Below are positions 36,867-44,397 of a DNA stretch of 64,000 nt, piece by piece. The notes below the pieces were generated by a model. It worked only from the letters and a program-made list of their open reading frames with translations, made no database searches and was not told where the DNA came from. This stretch comes from Vibrio sp. VB16. GTDB lineage: Bacteria > Pseudomonadota > Gammaproteobacteria > Enterobacterales > Vibrionaceae. The translations under genes were made by a program, and so were the position numbers. The stretch's first letter is position 1, and each line of letters starts with the position of its first letter. The DNA is taken from NCBI RefSeq assembly GCF_015594925.2, contig NZ_CP087591.1, positions 868,001 through 932,000 on the forward strand, in the 5' to 3' direction.

Positions 36867-37739
36867 ATGGCAACAAGTGCGCTAATTGTTGAAGGTGGGG
36901 CGATGAGAGGTATATTCGCCAGTGGGGTGTTAGACGCATTTATGGAGAAAGCGTTCCTACCTTACGATTTTGCTATTGGTGTTTCTGCTGGTGCTTCTAA
37001 TTTAGTCGGCTACCTTGCCAATGCACCTCAACGCAGTTTTAATATCATTACCACATTGGCAGTAGACAAAGGTTTTTTTAACCCAATACGTTTTACTAAA
37101 GGTGGGCATCTTGTTGATGTGAAATGGCTTTGGAATGAATCGAACCAACGTTACCCTCTCGATTCAGAAGTGCTATTTTCAAATATTCCTATGTATGCCG
37201 CGATCACAAATATTGATACGGGTCGTGCGGACTACCATCAGATAAAACCTGACTCACTGTCTAACATTATTGAAGCGACAACCGCACTTCCTGTGGCTTA
37301 TCGTGAAACACCGTGTTTCTCAGGTGGCTGTTATATCGATGGAGGTGTCGCTGACTCCATTCCAGTAAAAGAAGCATATCGACGTGGCGCCCGTGATATC
37401 ACGGTGATCTTATCCCATCCCCTTAGTTATCAAATGCAACCCAATAAATACCCATGGTTAATAAAAAGGCTGTTGTCTAAACACCCGAATATTGTGAAAT
37501 CTATGATAGTAAGAGCCAATAATTATAATCAATCTCTAGAGTTCATAAGAAACCCACCCCAAGACGTGATTATTCGAGTGATAGCGCCACCAGAAAGCTT
37601 TGCTGTAAAGAGGTTAATAATGAATAAAGCCACTTTGTATGACGGCTACCAGATGGGGATAACCGCCGGAAAAGAGCATCTATCCATTAGAAGTGGCACT
37701 TATGGTTTGAACGAAGAGAATTGTCACTTTTGTATTTAA
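36867..37739 (+). CDS. Patatin-like phospholipase (YjjU type)
   Basis: Serine acyl hydrolase of 290 residues with the patatin catalytic dyad: oxyanion GGAMRGIFASGVLDAF, nucleophile elbow GVSAGAS (Ser about 39) and Asp in IDGGVADSIP (about 157). It belongs to the bacterial cytosolic group related to E. coli YjjU. I start at ATG 36867, which has an AGGG site 8 bases upstream; a GTG at 36843 in the same frame is possible but less well placed. The C-terminus is Cys-containing (ENCHFCI). Lipid substrate unknown. Confidence 0.82.
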   Translation: MATSALIVEGGAMRGIFASGVLDAFMEKAFLPYDFAIGVSAGASNLVGYLANAPQRSFNIITTLAVDKGFFNPIRFTKGGHLVDVKWLWNESNQRYPLDSEVLFSNIPMYAAITNIDTGRADYHQIKPDSLSNIIEATTALPVAYRETPCFSGGCYIDGGVADSIPVKEAYRRGARDITVILSHPLSYQMQPNKYPWLIKRLLSKHPNIVKSMIVRANNYNQSLEFIRNPPQDVIIRVIAPPESFAVKRLIMNKATLYDGYQMGITAGKEHLSIRSGTYGLNEENCHFCI

Positions 37740-37808
37740 CTATTTGATTATTAAATAATTAATAGTCGATTAAAGGTCGGGTTGAAAAGTTGTTGTTTTA
37801 GTCTGAGG

Positions 37809-37826
37809 TCTAAACGGATTCTAAAC
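37809..37826 (+). promoter_or_regulatory. 11-bp direct repeat upstream of catalase
   Basis: TCTAAAC occurs at 37809 and again at 37820, an 11-bp period, 74 bases before the catalase start. This is the spacing of OmpR-type response-regulator sites but could also be chance. I do not see a full OxyR consensus. Confidence 0.3.
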
Positions 37827-37899
37827 TTCGGCATCTTTCTGTTCTGTTCACCTCAGGTAGTAACAGTCACAAAAATGCCCTACAAAAAATGGAAATAAA

Positions 37900-39360
37900 A
37901 TGATGAAACAAAAAAAACTGACCACAGCCAATGGCTGCCCTGTTGCAGATAACCAAAATGTACAAACCGCCGGTCCTCGCGGACCAATGCTTCTGCAAGA
38001 CGTATGGTTTCTTGAAAAGCTGGCTCATTTCGATAGAGAAGTTATTCCAGAAAGACGCATGCACGCCAAAGGGTCTGGCGCTTATGGCACCTTCACTGTA
38101 ACGCATGACATTTCTAAATATACTAAAGCCAAGCTATTTTCCGAAGTCGGCAAGAAGACCGATCTTTTTGTCCGATTCTCTACCGTCGCTGGTGAGCGTG
38201 GTGCGGCGGATGCGGAACGTGATATTCGCGGATTTGCAATGAAGTTCTACACAGAAGAAGGGAATTGGGACCTAGTTGGCAACAACACGCCCGTATTCTT
38301 CCTTCGTGATCCTTTAAAGTTTCCAGATCTAAATCATGCTGTTAAACGAGACCCCCGTACAAATATGCGCAGTGCCAATACGAACTGGGATTTCTGGACA
38401 TTGCTTCCTGAGGCGCTTCACCAAATTACTGTTTTAATGAGCGAGCGCGGTATTCCTCGTACTTACCGTCATATGCATGGATTTGGAAGCCATACCTTTA
38501 GTTTTATCAACTCTGAAAATGAAAGGTTTTGGGTAAAATTTCACCTACAAACGCAACAAGGTATCGAGAACTTAACCGATCATGAGGCGGAGGAATTGAT
38601 TGGTAAGAACCGTGAAAGTCATCAACAAGATCTGTATGAGTCAATTGAAAGTGGTGAATTTCCTCGTTGGAATTTGAAAATTCAAATTATGCCCGAGAAC
38701 GAGGCTGGAGATTACCGCTTTCATCCGTTTGATCTCAGTAAAGTCTGGCCACATGAGGATTACCCACTGATTGATGTTGGTGTCATGGAGCTTAATCGAA
38801 ATCCAGACAACTACTTTGCCGAGGTAGAGCAAGCCGCATTTAATCCTGCCAATATTGTGCCTGGAATTGGCTTTTCTCCTGACAAGATGTTGCAAGGACG
38901 ATTATTTTCGTATGGGGACGCACAGCGTTATCGCTTAGGTGTCAACCATGCGCATATTCCGGTCAATCAAGCCCGTTGCCCCGTGAATGCTTACCACAGA
39001 GATGGAGCAATGCGTGTAGATGGAAACTATGGAAGTACCAAAGCATATGAACCAAACAGTTTAGGTTTATGGCAAGAGCAACCGGATACCAAAGAACCGT
39101 CAATGCAACTTAATGGTGATGCACATAGCTGGGACTTCCGTGAAGATGATAGTGATTACTTCACGCAGCCTAGAAACCTGTTCAACCTAATGACATCAGG
39201 TCAACAGAAGGCGCTCTTTGAGAACACGGCTCGCAGTGTTGGTGGGGCATCGATTGAAGTCCAGCACCGTCATATCACCAACTGTTCCAAAGCCGACCCT
39301 GCTTATGGTGAAGGTGTCGCTAAAGCGTTAGGAATCACATTAGAAGATAGTAAACAATAA
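37900..39360 (+). CDS. katA: Haem catalase, clade 3 (KatA)
   Basis: Small-subunit monofunctional catalase of 486 residues that converts hydrogen peroxide to water and oxygen. Catalytic His is in RRMHAKGSGAYG (about 54), the distal Asn in LVGNNTPVFFLRD, and the haem-ligand Tyr in GRLFSYGDAQRYRLG (about 337). RDIRGFAMKFYTEEGNWD and the NADPH-type residues of clade 3 are present. The sequence is close to Aliivibrio fischeri KatA. There is no signal peptide. Two adjacent ATGs (37900, 37903) are equally plausible starts. An ankyrin gene follows. Confidence 0.96.
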   Translation: MMKQKKLTTANGCPVADNQNVQTAGPRGPMLLQDVWFLEKLAHFDREVIPERRMHAKGSGAYGTFTVTHDISKYTKAKLFSEVGKKTDLFVRFSTVAGERGAADAERDIRGFAMKFYTEEGNWDLVGNNTPVFFLRDPLKFPDLNHAVKRDPRTNMRSANTNWDFWTLLPEALHQITVLMSERGIPRTYRHMHGFGSHTFSFINSENERFWVKFHLQTQQGIENLTDHEAEELIGKNRESHQQDLYESIESGEFPRWNLKIQIMPENEAGDYRFHPFDLSKVWPHEDYPLIDVGVMELNRNPDNYFAEVEQAAFNPANIVPGIGFSPDKMLQGRLFSYGDAQRYRLGVNHAHIPVNQARCPVNAYHRDGAMRVDGNYGSTKAYEPNSLGLWQEQPDTKEPSMQLNGDAHSWDFREDDSDYFTQPRNLFNLMTSGQQKALFENTARSVGGASIEVQHRHITNCSKADPAYGEGVAKALGITLEDSKQ

Positions 39361-39372
39361 GAAAAGTCGGTT

Positions 39373-39407
39373 TTAAATGCAGGCCTTAGCTATTGGCCTG
39401 CATTTAA
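39373..39407 (+). terminator. Terminator after katA
   Basis: A perfect 13-bp stem (TTAAATGCAGGCC / GGCCTGCATTTAA) with a 9-base loop begins 13 bases after the catalase stop. The downstream tail is AT-rich but not a clean T-run. The ankyrin gene starts 42 bases later, so some read-through is plausible. Confidence 0.7.
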
Positions 39408-39448
39408 TTATCACTGACTTAATCAGTGAATGCTGAAAGGGGTATTGT

Positions 39449-39973
39449 ATGAGAAACTGGAACGATTATAAGACAACCTATCGCAGTGAGTCGGATATCT
39501 TTGATTTTGCAAGAGTTGGTGACTTTAGAGGGCTTGTAAATATTTTATCTCAACATACTGAAATAGACCTAGATGCTAAAAATAACAGAGGCTACTCTCC
39601 ACTTATGCTTGCTGTTTATAATGGTGAGAGAGATTTCTGTGAAGCGCTCTTGAGAAGTGGCGCAGATGTAAACTCGATGGATTTCATGAAGAATACAGTG
39701 CTGATGGCTTCAGCTTTCAAAGGTAATGTAGAGATTATAAAGCTTCTATTACAATTTGGAGCAATAACAACGAATAGAAATAAGACCAACATGAATGTGC
39801 GAGACTGGGCGTTAATGTTTGGACGAACAGAGGTAGTGCAATACCTTGACAATACACTTCCTACTTTAGTTTCTGCATCAAAAATTAAAAATTTTATAAG
39901 GTTTATAGGACTTAGCTTTCTGATGCTTAAGCCGAGGATACAATCTAAAAATAGGACAAATAGGTATTCTTAG
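39449..39973 (+). CDS. Ankyrin-repeat protein next to catalase
   Basis: Protein of 174 residues with three ankyrin repeats (about 18-120), seen as LDAKNNRGYSPLMLAVYNGE, then ALLRSGADVNSMDFMKNTVL, then LLLQFGAITTNRN. The C-terminal 45 residues are basic and hydrophobic (FIRFIGLSFLMLKPR). Catalase genes in several bacteria are followed by an ankyrin gene; AnkB of Pseudomonas aeruginosa is needed for full KatB activity. A similar supporting role for KatA is an inference from position. AAGGGG precedes the ATG. Confidence 0.8.
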   Translation: MRNWNDYKTTYRSESDIFDFARVGDFRGLVNILSQHTEIDLDAKNNRGYSPLMLAVYNGERDFCEALLRSGADVNSMDFMKNTVLMASAFKGNVEIIKLLLQFGAITTNRNKTNMNVRDWALMFGRTEVVQYLDNTLPTLVSASKIKNFIRFIGLSFLMLKPRIQSKNRTNRYS

Positions 39974-40252
39974 CGCATGCAATATAAACTCATCTGAATT
40001 ATTTATGATACGTAATATCGTCGGATGGATGGGAAGATATAGAGCTTTTTTCTGAAGTGTTCTAACGAATATAATCACCTCAACATAAAATATTGATGAA
40101 TGACTGTGATCCCACAAATTAATTGTGTGAAAGACCAGCCAATGTAAGTGATGCCCATCTAACTATTCGTATTCTTGCCTATCTCCTATAATTTTATAGG
40201 AGTAGTGTGGTGTCTCAAATAACCGGTTGAACACGAAATTTCAGAGGTAATT
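39974..40252. other. Intergenic region after ankyrin gene
   Basis: These 279 bases contain no supported gene. A short palindrome at 40183-40202 (CTCCTATA / TATAGGAG, loop ATTT) lies 50 bases before the next gene and could be an operator or 5' leader hairpin. The ribosome site AGAGGTAAT of the next gene ends the region. Confidence 0.45.
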
Positions 40253-40468
40253 ATGAGTTTGTTTTATGTTGATAAGAAAGCGCAAAATAATGGCGATCAT
40301 GAGATTCACACAGCAACATGCACTCACGGTCCTGGGGTGCAAAATTGTGACCCACTTGGCTACCATACCGCATGCAGTACAGCACTGAATGCAGCCAAAG
40401 AAATATACCCACAGTCAAATGGTTGCTATTACTGCTCATATTCAAGTTATTCTTCTGAAGAAAAATAA
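40253..40468 (+). CDS. Small cysteine-containing protein, 71 residues
   Basis: Short conserved-looking protein starting MSLFYVDKKAQNNGDHEIHT, with five cysteines (about 23, 32, 41, 58, 61) including CYYC near the end, and a Ser/Tyr tail. No signal peptide. I recall similar short proteins (YVDKxAQxNGDHEVHT) in many marine bacteria without known function. AGAGGTAAT precedes the ATG with good spacing. The Cys/His content could bind metal, which is conjecture. Confidence 0.7.
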   Translation: MSLFYVDKKAQNNGDHEIHTATCTHGPGVQNCDPLGYHTACSTALNAAKEIYPQSNGCYYCSYSSYSSEEK

Positions 40469-40665
40469 AATCGCTGAAGGGCAATTATAGCAACTGATTG
40501 TCCTTTTCTTACCAACAAGTTGTTGATACTCTCCCTTGAATACTTACATTTGGTCAGATGCTTTCCAAACCAGAAATGAAAAAATTAAGCGTACTACTCA
40601 CTGAGAGTAGAAACAGATAAACACAGTAATTAGGCATTCACATAAGAAAATGCAAGGAGAGTCGC

Positions 40666-41397
40666 TTGAATAAGGTTGTTATTGTTACAGGTGGAGGACG
40701 CGGAATTGGAGCTGCTACTTCTAAAATGTTGGCAGCCAAAGGGTATAAGGTTTGCGTAAATTATCTGAAGAATCTAGCTCAAGCAGAAAGTTTGGTCGCT
40801 TTGATTCAAAAAAATGGTGGTGAGGCATTTGCGTACCAAGCCGATGTGTCTGTTGAATCCGACGTAAAGCGTTTGTTTTCGTCCGTTCGCCAACAATACG
40901 GAACGGTGACACACCTAGTGAATAACGCGGGTGTTTTGTTCGTTCAGTCTCAGCTGAGTGATATTGAATTAGATCGTTTTGAAAAAGTGATGGGTTCCAA
41001 CGTGACGAGTTGTTTTTTATGTTGTAAAGCGTTTATCAATCAGATTGATACGCATGGTGCAATAGTGAATGTCTCGTCTGCAGCATCAAGAATAGGTGCA
41101 CCGTTTGAATACGTAGATTATGCGGCCTCTAAAGGGGCAATGGATTCTCTTACCAAAGGATTGTCACTTGAACTCGCGCCAAAGGGTATTCGTGTGAATA
41201 GCGTCAGGCCCGGCTTTATCCATACAGATATGCATGCCGATGGTGGAGAACCAAATCGGGTTGAGCGATTAGCGGCTCAGATCCCTCTTCAACGAGGTGG
41301 AACGCCAGAAGAAGTGGCTCAAGCGATTGTATGGTTGTTATCAAATGAGGCCTCCTATGTGACAGGAACTTTTATCGATATTGCGGGTGGAAAGTAA
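40666..41397 (+). CDS. Short-chain dehydrogenase/reductase
   Basis: Classical SDR oxidoreductase of 243 residues. The Rossmann motif is TGGGRGIGAATS, the NNAGV strand is present, and the active-site triad includes Ser in NVSSAAS and YxxxK in VDYAASKGAMD. RVNSVRPGFIHT and the YVTGTFIDIAGGK ending are typical of 3-oxoacyl-ACP-reductase-like or sugar dehydrogenases. It starts with TTG at 40666, with AAGGAGAG correctly placed. Stand-alone gene; substrate unknown. Confidence 0.85.
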   Translation: MNKVVIVTGGGRGIGAATSKMLAAKGYKVCVNYLKNLAQAESLVALIQKNGGEAFAYQADVSVESDVKRLFSSVRQQYGTVTHLVNNAGVLFVQSQLSDIELDRFEKVMGSNVTSCFLCCKAFINQIDTHGAIVNVSSAASRIGAPFEYVDYAASKGAMDSLTKGLSLELAPKGIRVNSVRPGFIHTDMHADGGEPNRVERLAAQIPLQRGGTPEEVAQAIVWLLSNEASYVTGTFIDIAGGK

Positions 41398-41682
41398 CCT
41401 GTTAAATTGAGTGTCTTTTTGATGAAAAACGAATAACAAGTTCAGGGGAAAATAAATCAAAATAAACCTTTACATTATTTGATACTCAGGTATTATCCAT
41501 CTCGCTCTGTTGATCAGAGTTATTAATGAAACATAAGTAAAAGTAAAGCCTCAGAATTTCTTCGTTATTGTTGTTATCCTCAGTTTTTCCCTTACGCTTC
41601 ATCGTCACATTTAATAATTCAGCTATCAGCGCATCGCACTATTGCGATAACTTATTAATCTAAAAATATTAAGGGACACAAC
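41398..41682. other. Cold-shock gene promoter and long 5' leader
   Basis: The 285 bases before the cold-shock gene include a promoter at 41469-41496 and a predicted leader of roughly 180 bases. A hairpin (ATCGCA / TGCGAT, 41633-41648) lies 34 bases before the ATG. Long structured leaders are usual for cspA-type mRNAs, where they control stability and translation in the cold. Confidence 0.55.
41469..41496 (+). promoter_or_regulatory. Candidate sigma70 promoter of cold-shock gene
   Basis: TTTACA (41469-41474) and TATTAT (41491-41496) are separated by 16 bp, each one mismatch from the sigma70 hexamers. Transcription would begin near 41503, giving a leader of about 180 bases. Confidence 0.55.
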
Positions 41683-41895
41683 ATGTCTAATAAAACAACT
41701 GGTATAGTAAAATGGTTTAACGAAGATAAAGGTTTTGGTTTCATTACTCAAGACAATGGCGGCGCTGACGTATTCGTTCACTTCCGTTCAATTGCATCAG
41801 AAGGCTTTAAAACGCTTACTGAAGGCCAAAAAGTATCTTTCGAAGTAGAGCAGGGCCAAAAAGGTCCTCAAGCGGCTAACGTTACAGCGCTATAA
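41683..41895 (+). CDS. Cold-shock domain protein (CspA family)
   Basis: Single-stranded nucleic-acid-binding protein of 70 residues. It is a complete cold-shock domain with RNP1 KGFGFIT and RNP2 DVFVHF, beginning GIVKWFNEDKGFGF and ending GPQAANVTAL. Such proteins act as RNA chaperones. Whether this copy is cold-inducible cannot be read directly, but the long leader suggests so. AAGGGA precedes the ATG, and a strong hairpin follows the stop. Confidence 0.95.
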   Translation: MSNKTTGIVKWFNEDKGFGFITQDNGGADVFVHFRSIASEGFKTLTEGQKVSFEVEQGQKGPQAANVTAL

Positions 41896-41906
41896 TTTCG
41901 TAAGAC

Positions 41907-41936
41907 GACGCAGATAGTATCATTACTATTTGCGTC
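41907..41936 (+). terminator. Hairpin terminator after cold-shock gene
   Basis: A 13-bp stem (GACGCAGATAGTA / TACTATTTGCGTC, one G-U pair) with loop TCAT starts 11 bases after the stop. No long T-run follows, so it may also protect the 3' end. Confidence 0.65.
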
Positions 41937-42255
41937 ATCTAAACCACTAATATTAACCAATTTATACCATATATTCGAAAATATAAACATTTCAAACATC
42001 TGCTTTTCCATATGTCGTTACGTTTCTTATTCACTTCGTTATATTCTAATAAATAAAATCATTAACATTAAAAATTTGCAGTATAAATCCATATTTAGAA
42101 TTGCTCTATTTTGGCTTTAACATGCTTATTATAAAAATAAGGATACTTATGTCTCGTTCAATCGGTCGTAAGCGATTTTGGTTTCAAAATAGCCGAAATC
42201 AAAATAATAAAATAACTAAATAATTAAACAACCAAATAAAATTAGAGGTAATTAA
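41937..42255. other. Intergenic region with one possible tiny gene
   Basis: This AT-rich stretch of 319 bases contains only the possible 24-residue frame at 42149-42223 and the ribosome site AGAGGTAATT of the next small gene. No promoter is clear enough to call. Confidence 0.4.
42149..42223 (+). CDS. Possible 24-residue basic peptide
   Basis: A short frame with AAGGATACTT directly before its ATG encodes MSRSIGRKRFWFQNSRNQNN and four further residues. The peptide is strongly basic (about six Arg/Lys) with two aromatic residues in the middle. No known family. It lies 32 bases before another small gene and both have good ribosome sites, so a small two-gene unit is possible. Below the length at which coding can be trusted. 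Confidence 0.35.
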   Translation: MSRSIGRKRFWFQNSRNQNNKITK

Positions 42256-42465
42256 ATGATAGTGAGCTTTACTATGTTAAAAGACGAAATCTCTTGGGAT
42301 GCACCCATCCATCAATTGAACAGTGATATATTATTACGACATATTCGATTGAATGGGAATGTCGATAGTATTGATATTGAGCTTTCGTATTGCGAAAAAA
42401 CCTGCGAAGGTGACATCACCAATAGTAACAATCAACTCATTGGTAATTTTTCAATTTCTTTTTAA
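42256..42465 (+). CDS. Small hypothetical protein, 69 residues
   Basis: Protein beginning MIVSFTMLKDEISWDAPIHQ, acidic, with two cysteines (SYCEKTCEGD) and predicted beta content, no signal peptide or membrane segment. AGAGGTAATT lies at ideal distance before the ATG. I do not recognise the family. It stands alone between the cold-shock gene and the LON-domain gene. Confidence 0.5.
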   Translation: MIVSFTMLKDEISWDAPIHQLNSDILLRHIRLNGNVDSIDIELSYCEKTCEGDITNSNNQLIGNFSISF

Positions 42466-43043
42466 TAGCTCAGTCCATTCTGAATTTCGGTTATTGTAAA
42501 AAATAGTAAACCTGTCAACTGGATCTAACTTAATTACCTTGAATATGGTTCTCCACTCTGTAAATCGTAGTGTTCTAACATCCTCTTTTATAACAACAAT
42601 ATTTGATATTTTGGAGGAATAATGAACCTCTCTTTCTGTTGGAAACACGCTTCAGTTATATATCTATTTGTTCTATTCATACCGTTTGGCTCCTATATTC
42701 AATAATATCAATCACACTCTCAATAATACCCGTTACATTAGCTATGTGATCTAAATGAATTCGATTCTAGGAACATATTTTATCAGACCAGTTATGCCAA
42801 GCTAAGTAAGTTTATGGTTAACATGAATGTCATTCTCTCGACGACTCAAGACATCCTTGTATGCTTAGCAATAGGACTCCTATCCCATTGACATCGACTT
42901 TATGACAACCTTGCTGATGATCGGTTAATTTTCCAGATAAGTATTTTTAGTGGAATTGGTATAGATCAGTAATCTACTCTAAATGTGATCGTTCAACACC
43001 TCTCTTACGTAATGATAATATCAAACAAAACAAGAGAGTCGTT
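42466..43043. other. 578-base region without a supported gene
   Basis: I see no convincing gene. A 65-codon frame on the - strand (42451-42648) starts with GTG without a ribosome site and is not accepted. The right end holds the ECF-type promoter at 42987-43014 for the LON-domain gene. The middle part (about 42650-42950) has stops in all frames and no strong repeats; it may be decayed sequence. Confidence 0.5.
42987..43014 (+). promoter_or_regulatory. Candidate RpoE(ECF)-dependent promoter of LON-domain gene
   Basis: TGATCG (42987-42992), 16 bp, CGTAAT (43009-43014), 29 bases before the GTG of the next gene. It matches the site before rpoE (43698-43725) in spacing and in the CGTAATG block. 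TGATC with a 16-17 bp spacer is also the -35 type I recall for RpoE-ChrR (ECF11) systems such as Rhodobacter sphaeroides. Confidence 0.6.
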
Positions 43044-43700
43044 GTGAATAACTCCAAACAAGAACGTAATCAAAATAGAAGTGAATCTATTCAGTACCCT
43101 GTATTTCCACTTCCGATATTTATACTCCCAGGTGGTATGCAAAGGCTGCGCATTTTTGAATCTAAATATGTCTCCATGATTGCTAACGCCGAACAGACAG
43201 ATGGTTTTGTTGTCGCTCTCTACCAAAAAGAGAGTGCTTTTTTAGTGCCCGAGTGGGGGGTTCATGTTCAAATCGTCGATTTTGATCAAGGTGAAGATGG
43301 CATATTAACGGTCGATGTACTTGCCGATGGTATGGTTAGTTTATCCCATTTCGACGAACAGAAAGGCGGGTTGTTGATCGCGCAGACTTTTTCTCTGCCG
43401 CATTGGTCTTCGAATAAAGGCGTTGATTCAACAAGCTATGATTCCTCTGACAATGGTCCCATTGAGCAGGTTCAGTTCAAGTTATCTTCTGTTTTAAAAG
43501 GAGTATTTAGTGCACATTATGAACTCAGTGACCTATACCAAACACAATTCTTTGACTATCCTGAATGGGTATGTGCACGTTTGTTAGAAATTATTCCTCT
43601 GTCCTTGACTGAAAAAGAGAGGTTTGTGCAACAACTTGACTATACACAGCTTACAACGCTCCTCAGTATCTTATGCGAAAAAGAATTAAATAAAGATTGA
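43044..43700 (+). CDS. LON N-terminal-domain protein
   Basis: Protein of 218 residues consisting of a LON substrate-binding (PUA-like) domain without ATPase or protease parts: YPVFPLPIFILPGGMQRLRIFE near the start, GFVVALY at about 53, and a C-terminal helical bundle (about 140-215). Members of this group are widespread and uncharacterised. The GTG start has AAGAGAG upstream. A candidate ECF promoter precedes it and its stop codon TGA forms the first bases of the next such promoter, tying it to the RpoE-ChrR block. Confidence 0.82.
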   Translation: MNNSKQERNQNRSESIQYPVFPLPIFILPGGMQRLRIFESKYVSMIANAEQTDGFVVALYQKESAFLVPEWGVHVQIVDFDQGEDGILTVDVLADGMVSLSHFDEQKGGLLIAQTFSLPHWSSNKGVDSTSYDSSDNGPIEQVQFKLSSVLKGVFSAHYELSDLYQTQFFDYPEWVCARLLEIIPLSLTEKERFVQQLDYTQLTTLLSILCEKELNKD

Positions 43701-43725
43701 TCCTTTTTATCCGCCCCAACGTAAT
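43698..43725 (+). promoter_or_regulatory. Candidate RpoE(ECF)-dependent autoregulatory promoter
   Basis: TGATCC (43698-43703), 16 bp, CGTAAT (43720-43725), 33 bases before the rpoE ATG. The -35 begins on the stop codon of the LON-domain gene. Same layout as the site at 42987. Autoregulation of rpoE-chrR is the rule in characterised systems. Confidence 0.65.
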
Positions 43726-43758
43726 GGTTAGTATCTATTTTAAAGGGGTGTTGTTCAG

Positions 43759-44397
43759 ATGCAGCAGATTGAGGTAAAAATCGAACCGATAGCGAGAGGA
43801 ATTCCCATTACTCAGCCTAACATGACGTCGGCGCACCCAGAATTATCTGACTGGTTATCGTTGGTGGCAGAAAACCAAGACAAGGCAGCATTTACAAAGC
43901 TGTTTCGTTTTTTTTCACCTAAAATTCAACGTTTTGGCATTAAACAACACGGCAACGAGAGCCAAGCTAATGAATTAGTGCAAGACACAATGACGAATGT
44001 TTGGAAAAAGGCGCACCTTTATGACGCGAGTAAAGGTGCAGCAACGACATGGATTTACACCGTTATGCGTAATGCATCATTTGATCAACTCAGAAAGGTT
44101 AAAAGCAAAGCAGAGCAAAATCTTGGTGATGATATCTGGCCGCTAGAGCAAGCGTTAAGCAAAAACGATAACCTGTCAAACCCGTTTGGTGACCACCTGA
44201 TGGCAAAGCAACTTGAGAAATTAGTGGGCAGCCTGCCTGTCGCTCAAAGAGTTGTGGTACAGGGCGTTTACTATCAAGAACTTTCACAAGAACAGTTATC
44301 GCAGCAGTTGGGTGTTCCAATCGGAACCATAAAATCACGGTTGAGATTAGCATTGGAAAAAATTAGACAGCAAATGGGAGAGCAAGACAATGATTAA
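43759..44397 (+). CDS. rpoE: ECF sigma factor, RpoE of the ChrR (ECF11) group
   Basis: Alternative sigma factor of 212 residues. Region 2 (about 30-105) contains FTKLFRFFSPKIQRFG, ANELVQDTMTNVWKKA and TWIYTVMRNASFDQLRK; region 4 (about 150-205) contains LPVAQRVVVQGVYYQEL and GVPIGTIKSRLRLALEKI. AAAGGGGTG precedes the ATG. The next gene, overlapping by 8 bases, encodes its ChrR-type anti-sigma factor, which places it in the group that responds to singlet oxygen and related photo-oxidative stress, with photolyase and lipid-modifying genes downstream as likely targets. Confidence 0.9.
   Translation: MQQIEVKIEPIARGIPITQPNMTSAHPELSDWLSLVAENQDKAAFTKLFRFFSPKIQRFGIKQHGNESQANELVQDTMTNVWKKAHLYDASKGAATTWIYTVMRNASFDQLRKVKSKAEQNLGDDIWPLEQALSKNDNLSNPFGDHLMAKQLEKLVGSLPVAQRVVVQGVYYQELSQEQLSQQLGVPIGTIKSRLRLALEKIRQQMGEQDND

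Noticed and set aside
37740..37899. OxyR box upstream of katA
   Set aside because: No ATAG-N7-CTAT tetrad series can be aligned; only an 11-bp repeat of TCTAAAC is visible.
41514..41541. TGATCA-N16-ATAAGT before the cold-shock gene as a third ECF promoter
   Set aside because: Lacks the CGTAAT element shared by the two accepted sites, and a better sigma70 pair lies just upstream.
42451..42648. 65-codon frame on the - strand
   Set aside because: GTG start without ribosome site, overlaps the end of the + strand small gene, and shows no recognisable motif.
42915..42942. TGATCG at 42915 as another ECF -35 element
   Set aside because: The sequence 16 bp downstream is AGTATT, not CGTAAT, and no gene start follows at suitable distance.
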